Origin: Enterovibrio sp042096095
GTDB lineage: Bacteria; Pseudomonadota; Gammaproteobacteria; Enterobacterales; Vibrionaceae
DNA: 17,636 nt
Assembly: GCA_042096095.1 (NCBI GenBank)
Contig: JBELME010000063.1
Location: 1-17,636 of the forward strand
Direction of reading: 5' to 3'
How positions within the stretch are numbered: position 1 is the first letter of the stretch; the number at the start of each line of letters is the position of its first letter. Made by a program: the position numbers and the translations under genes. Positions 14,838 to 17,636 of this stretch are shown one piece after another. The notes beneath the pieces were generated by a model that was not told the origin of the DNA, did not search any database, and saw nothing but the letters and a program-made list of their open reading frames with translations.

Positions 14838-15881
14838 ATGGGATCAGTATCATCACTACGCCAACCAGTGAAAATTGGATTTTTCCTCTGCCAACGCTTC
14901 ACCATGATTGCGATGGCGTCAGCAATCGAAGTGTTACGAATGGCGAACCAACTCTCAGGTGAAACCCTGTACCGTTGGTATACGTTCAGTGAAGACGGCG
15001 AAGCGGTATCGGCCAGCGATTCACTCGCCATTAATGTCGACGATAAAATCCCCAACACGATGGATCTTGACGTTGTCATTATTTGTGGCGGTATTGATGT
15101 CCACGAAAACTGCTCCCCGAAGTTGCTCAGTTGGATTGCACAACAAGACAGAAAGCACCTTAAAATCGGCGCAATCTGTACGGGCAGTTACGTCCTAGCA
15201 AAAGCTGGCGTGATGCACGATAAAGCCTGCTCTGTGCACTGGGAATACCTCGCCGGTTTGCAAGAAGCCTTCCCCACCGTTCGTATCAGTAACAAACTTT
15301 TCACGATCAGCGATGACCGCATGACGAGTTCCGGCGGCACCGCGCCAATGGATATGATGCTGACCATGGTCACCCGAGAACATGGAAACAAACTGAGCGC
15401 TGCCATCTCAGAAATGTTCGTGTGTGAACGCGTGCGAAACACGCAAGATGTTCAGAAAGTCCCGCTGCGTAATCTCATTGGCACTGCGCAACCCAAATTG
15501 CTGGAAACGGTTTCTCTGATGGAAGCAAACCTTGAGGAACCTTTCTGTATAGATGAACTTGCAGGGCTTGTGGAGTTATCTCGTAGACAGCTTGAGCGAC
15601 TCTTCCAGCGCCACCTACAATGCTCACCGTCTCGTTACTACTTGCACTTAAGACTAAGCCGCGCAAGACAATTGCTCACGCAAACGAACCTGTCTGTTAT
15701 CGAAATTTCGATCGCCTGTGGGTTTGTTTCCACACCACACTTTAGTAAATGTTACCGAGATTACTTTGGTATTCCACCAAGAGAAGAACGTTTGGGGTTG
15801 AGCCAGAAAACGGCACAGCAGAAAACCAAGCGCGAACTCTTCGTGACTGAAGAAGAAAGCAAAGAGCAGATCGCGATTTAA
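14838..15881 (+). CDS. GlxA-type regulator: DJ-1/PfpI-like domain plus AraC HTH
   Basis: Seen: 347 aa. Residues ~11-195 are a DJ-1/PfpI (class-I glutamine amidotransferase-like) domain with SAIEVLRMANQLSGETLYRW and GAICTGSYVLAKAGVM; Cys114 sits at the nucleophile elbow position, though members of this family are not known to be catalytic. Residues ~220-318 carry two AraC helix-turn-helix units (IDELAGLVELSRRQLERLF; VIEISIACGFVSTPHFSKCY). GAAGGGA lies 6 bp before the ATG. Known: close family types (GbdR, CdhR, ArgR of Pseudomonas) sense glycine betaine, carnitine or arginine and activate catabolic genes. Here no such genes are adjacent, so ligand and targets are unknown. It is monocistronic with its own terminator. 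Confidence 0.88.
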   Translation: MGSVSSLRQPVKIGFFLCQRFTMIAMASAIEVLRMANQLSGETLYRWYTFSEDGEAVSASDSLAINVDDKIPNTMDLDVVIICGGIDVHENCSPKLLSWIAQQDRKHLKIGAICTGSYVLAKAGVMHDKACSVHWEYLAGLQEAFPTVRISNKLFTISDDRMTSSGGTAPMDMMLTMVTREHGNKLSAAISEMFVCERVRNTQDVQKVPLRNLIGTAQPKLLETVSLMEANLEEPFCIDELAGLVELSRRQLERLFQRHLQCSPSRYYLHLRLSRARQLLTQTNLSVIEISIACGFVSTPHFSKCYRDYFGIPPREERLGLSQKTAQQKTKRELFVTEEESKEQIAI

Positions 15882-15930
15882 TCCGGCGCTCACCCCGCGC
15901 TTTACCAAACCACAGATCCACACACTACGT

Positions 15931-15962
15931 AAACGCCCTCAGAATTCAATGGGGGCGTTTTT
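15931..15962 (+). terminator. Rho-independent terminator after the AraC-type gene
   Basis: Stem AAACGCCCTC / GGGGGCGTTT (10 bp, one U-G pair) with a 10-nt loop, continuing into TT. The leading AAA also gives a T-run on the minus strand. It lies 49 bp after the regulator stop. Confidence 0.82.
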
Positions 15963-16454
15963 AGTTTTGTTCATCCTATCCCACGTTTCTTTGGCTTTTC
16001 TTCACGCGGCTACATTCGCGCTTCGCCACACCTGTACACTATTTAACCACCTTAGGTTCTTTACTCTCCTTCCACGCTTACTTGCCAATAAAGCTGGATG
16101 TAAATTCATCTCTTTTTGATGTAACTAGGCTTCAAATGTGCGACCTATCTCGCGCGTTTTTGCCTCCAAAATAAGGCGAATCATGTTTTAGGCAATTGTG
16201 CTAAAGCCGCCCAGCAAAAGCACTCGACGGCCTTATTCAACATGACATTTGTATTAATCCAATGTTACCCAAAGGGTTATCCACCGTTTCTGTGGGTAAC
16301 TTTATTTTTTGGTCATAATGCATTGAATTTATTTGGAGAAAATTGGTGTAAGCGTTGCCAATACGTGTCGTAAATGTGAAAGTTACTGACATCAAATGAT
16401 CACTAGGCTGTAACATTTTGTGCCTATTTATAAAGACATAGAGAGGAGCTAAAT
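15963..16454. other. Long intergenic region with no recognised gene
   Basis: About 490 bp between the regulator terminator and the dehydrogenase. ATGs on the plus strand open only very short frames (one of 12 codons near 16135) without ribosome sites. The main structure is the terminator-like hairpin at 16264-16310. TATAAA (16429-16434) may be the -10 of the dehydrogenase, without a good -35. A small RNA or leader is possible but unproven. Confidence 0.5.
16264..16310 (+). terminator. Orphan terminator-like hairpin, possible attenuator or sRNA end
   Basis: GTTACCCA (16264-16271) pairs exactly with TGGGTAAC (16293-16300) across a 21-nt loop, followed at once by TTTATTTTTT. The T-run is only on the plus strand. 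No gene ends just upstream, since the regulator already has a terminator 300 bp earlier. The element lies 145 bp before the dehydrogenase start. Confidence 0.5.
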
Positions 16455-17141
16455 ATGCAAACACTATTCATCACGGGTGGTAATAGGGGGATCGGCTTAG
16501 AACTCGTGAAGCAAAGCTTGCAAAATAGCGATGTCGTATTTTGCACTTTTCGCGGAGACACCACTCCCGATCTTCCACTGACATATGAAGAGAGAAGCAG
16601 GCTGACCTGGCTACAACTTGATGTCACCAGCGCTACTGACCTAGCCCGCTTACCCGATCTGTTAGTCGATCAACCCATAGACATTCTCATCAACAACGCG
16701 GGGGTTATCGGCCCTGATAACCAATCCTACAACGACATGGATACGCAGGGTTGGCTATACACATTTGAAGTGAATACTGTTGCCCCGTTAATGGTGTCAA
16801 ATGCACTACTCAATAATTTACGGTTGAGCCACTCTCCGAGGGTTGTGACTATTTCCAGTCAAATGGGTGCATTACACAGAGAATCAACAGGCATGATCGC
16901 TTACAGGAGCTCTAAAGCAGCCGTCAATAAAGTCATGCAGGTATTGTCGCTAGAATTGAAAGCACAGCAGATTGTTGTTTGCCCTGTTCATCCGGGTTGG
17001 GTGCAAACAGACATGGGCGGCTATGAGGCAGATATTACCGCAGAGCAAAGTGCCTCTGGTATCCTTGCACTGGCTCGTCGCTTAACCATGGAAGATAGCG
17101 GTAAGTTCTATACCTGGGAAGGCAAAGAGCACGTCTGGTGA
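16455..17141 (+). CDS. Short-chain dehydrogenase/reductase, C-factor-like
   Basis: Seen: 228 aa, a compact classical SDR. Nucleotide-binding motif TGGNRGIG lies at residues 7-14, NNAG at 80-83, catalytic Ser134/135 in TISSQMG, and Tyr150 and Lys154 in YRSSKAA. PVHPGWVQTDMGG follows. The Ser-to-Tyr distance is about two residues longer than in textbook SDRs. The C-terminus is short, as in CsgA/C-factor-like members. Ribosome site GAGAGGAG is 6 bp before the ATG. Known: SDRs are cytosolic NAD(P)-dependent oxidoreductases with very varied substrates; no substrate can be assigned here. The acetyltransferase gene starts 62 bp downstream on the same strand and may be co-transcribed. Confidence 0.88.
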   Translation: MQTLFITGGNRGIGLELVKQSLQNSDVVFCTFRGDTTPDLPLTYEERSRLTWLQLDVTSATDLARLPDLLVDQPIDILINNAGVIGPDNQSYNDMDTQGWLYTFEVNTVAPLMVSNALLNNLRLSHSPRVVTISSQMGALHRESTGMIAYRSSKAAVNKVMQVLSLELKAQQIVVCPVHPGWVQTDMGGYEADITAEQSASGILALARRLTMEDSGKFYTWEGKEHVW

Positions 17142-17203
17142 GTAACTTCTACCCTCAATAGGAAAAACGAGACGTATCGATTACGGAAAGAAAGGAAGCA
17201 TAA

Positions 17204-17636
17204 ATGCGAGTTAACAGTGATGTTGAATTTGTCATTTTAAATCGCGACGAATCACTCTATCAAGATGCGTTAGATTTGAGGTTCAACTTGTTCTTCGAGC
17301 CCGCCAATCTTCCACGGGACGTGCTTTTTGACGACAATGAAATGCACAGTGAACATCTCGCACTCACACAAGACGGCGCGCTGTTGGCCTATTTGCGCCT
17401 CACAGAAGTGCCTGACAAACACTTCCAGTTGTCACAAATGGTCGTGACACCAAAAGACCAGGGAAAAGGGTTAGGACGTCGGCTTGTTAGCGAGGCCATT
17501 CAATACGTGAAAGCACGATCAGCCACGGATGTCACACTGAGTGCAAGGTTGCATGCAATTCGTCTTTATACTTCTGTTGGGTTTGTTGTTTCCGGCGACG
17601 TCTATTTATCGAAAAGAACGGGTGTTGAACATATAA
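17204..17636 (+). CDS. GNAT-family N-acetyltransferase, 3' end beyond window
   Basis: Seen: an open frame of 144 codons from ATG at 17204 to the window end without a stop, preceded by AAAGGAAG. The acetyl-CoA pyrophosphate loop is QGKGLGRRL (about residues 87-95), preceded by the beta-4 strand QLSQMVVTP; LYTSVGFVVSGD matches the usual C-terminal beta-6/beta-7 region. The N-terminal DLRFNLFFEP resembles the YjcF/ElaA-like subgroup. Since the fold is nearly complete, few residues are probably missing. Known: GNATs transfer an acetyl group from acetyl-CoA to an amine; the substrate is unknown. It may form a transcription unit with the dehydrogenase 62 bp upstream. Confidence 0.85.
   Translation, partial: MRVNSDVEFVILNRDESLYQDALDLRFNLFFEPANLPRDVLFDDNEMHSEHLALTQDGALLAYLRLTEVPDKHFQLSQMVVTPKDQGKGLGRRLVSEAIQYVKARSATDVTLSARLHAIRLYTSVGFVVSGDVYLSKRTGVEHI

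Noticed and set aside
14735..14962. 75-codon plus-strand frame overlapping the AraC-type gene start
   Set aside because: Out of frame with the regulator and without a recognisable domain; the SD at GAAGGGA serves the regulator ATG at 14838.
16277..16285. TTATCCACC, a near match to a DnaA box
   Set aside because: Single site with one mismatch inside a hairpin loop. No cluster of boxes or origin genes nearby.

Overview
The window looks like chromosome of a marine gammaproteobacterium, most likely Vibrionaceae or a close relative. This rests on the style of the proteins (LamB-type porin, lipoprotein glucanases, DJ-1/AraC regulator), moderate GC and strong Shine-Dalgarno sites. Genus cannot be fixed from the sequence alone. 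No tRNA, rRNA, CRISPR array, insertion sequence or phage gene was seen.

Region 1 (1-6801) is a beta-1,3-glucan (laminarin) utilisation locus. A very large GH17 lipoprotein (minus strand, C-terminus cut by the window edge) is divergent from a LamB-family porin and a GH16 laminarinase lipoprotein. The 672-bp divergent intergenic region holds three copies of a GAAAGCGCTTTC palindrome, the kind of site bound by LacI-family repressors. The probable scheme is that surface or periplasmic lipoprotein glucanases cut laminarin, the porin admits the oligosaccharides, and a LacI-type regulator encoded elsewhere senses the product. The inner-membrane transporter, the beta-glucosidase and the regulator are not in the window. 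The block ends at a strong bidirectional terminator.

Region 2 (6854-12161, minus strand) is an operon for a soluble, NAD-dependent, molybdenum formate dehydrogenase in the order fdsG-fdsB-fdsA-fdsD. Junctions are tight (ATGA overlap, 21 bp and 35 bp gaps). The accessory gene fdsC, usually between fdsA and fdsD, is absent.

Region 3 (12430-14482, plus strand) is a two-gene pseudouridine catabolism operon. An HTH-PfkB kinase (PsuK-like) overlaps PsuG by 7 bp, and a terminator follows. Two interlocked palindromes lie just upstream of the kinase and may be its own operator.

Region 4 (14838-17636) has a stand-alone DJ-1/AraC-type regulator, then a long intergenic stretch with an orphan terminator-like hairpin, then a short-chain dehydrogenase and a GNAT acetyltransferase that runs off the window end.

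The most noteworthy signals are the multi-module GH17 protein with its three-operator control region, and the HTH-kinase with overlapping palindromes. No gene of wholly unknown type was found.
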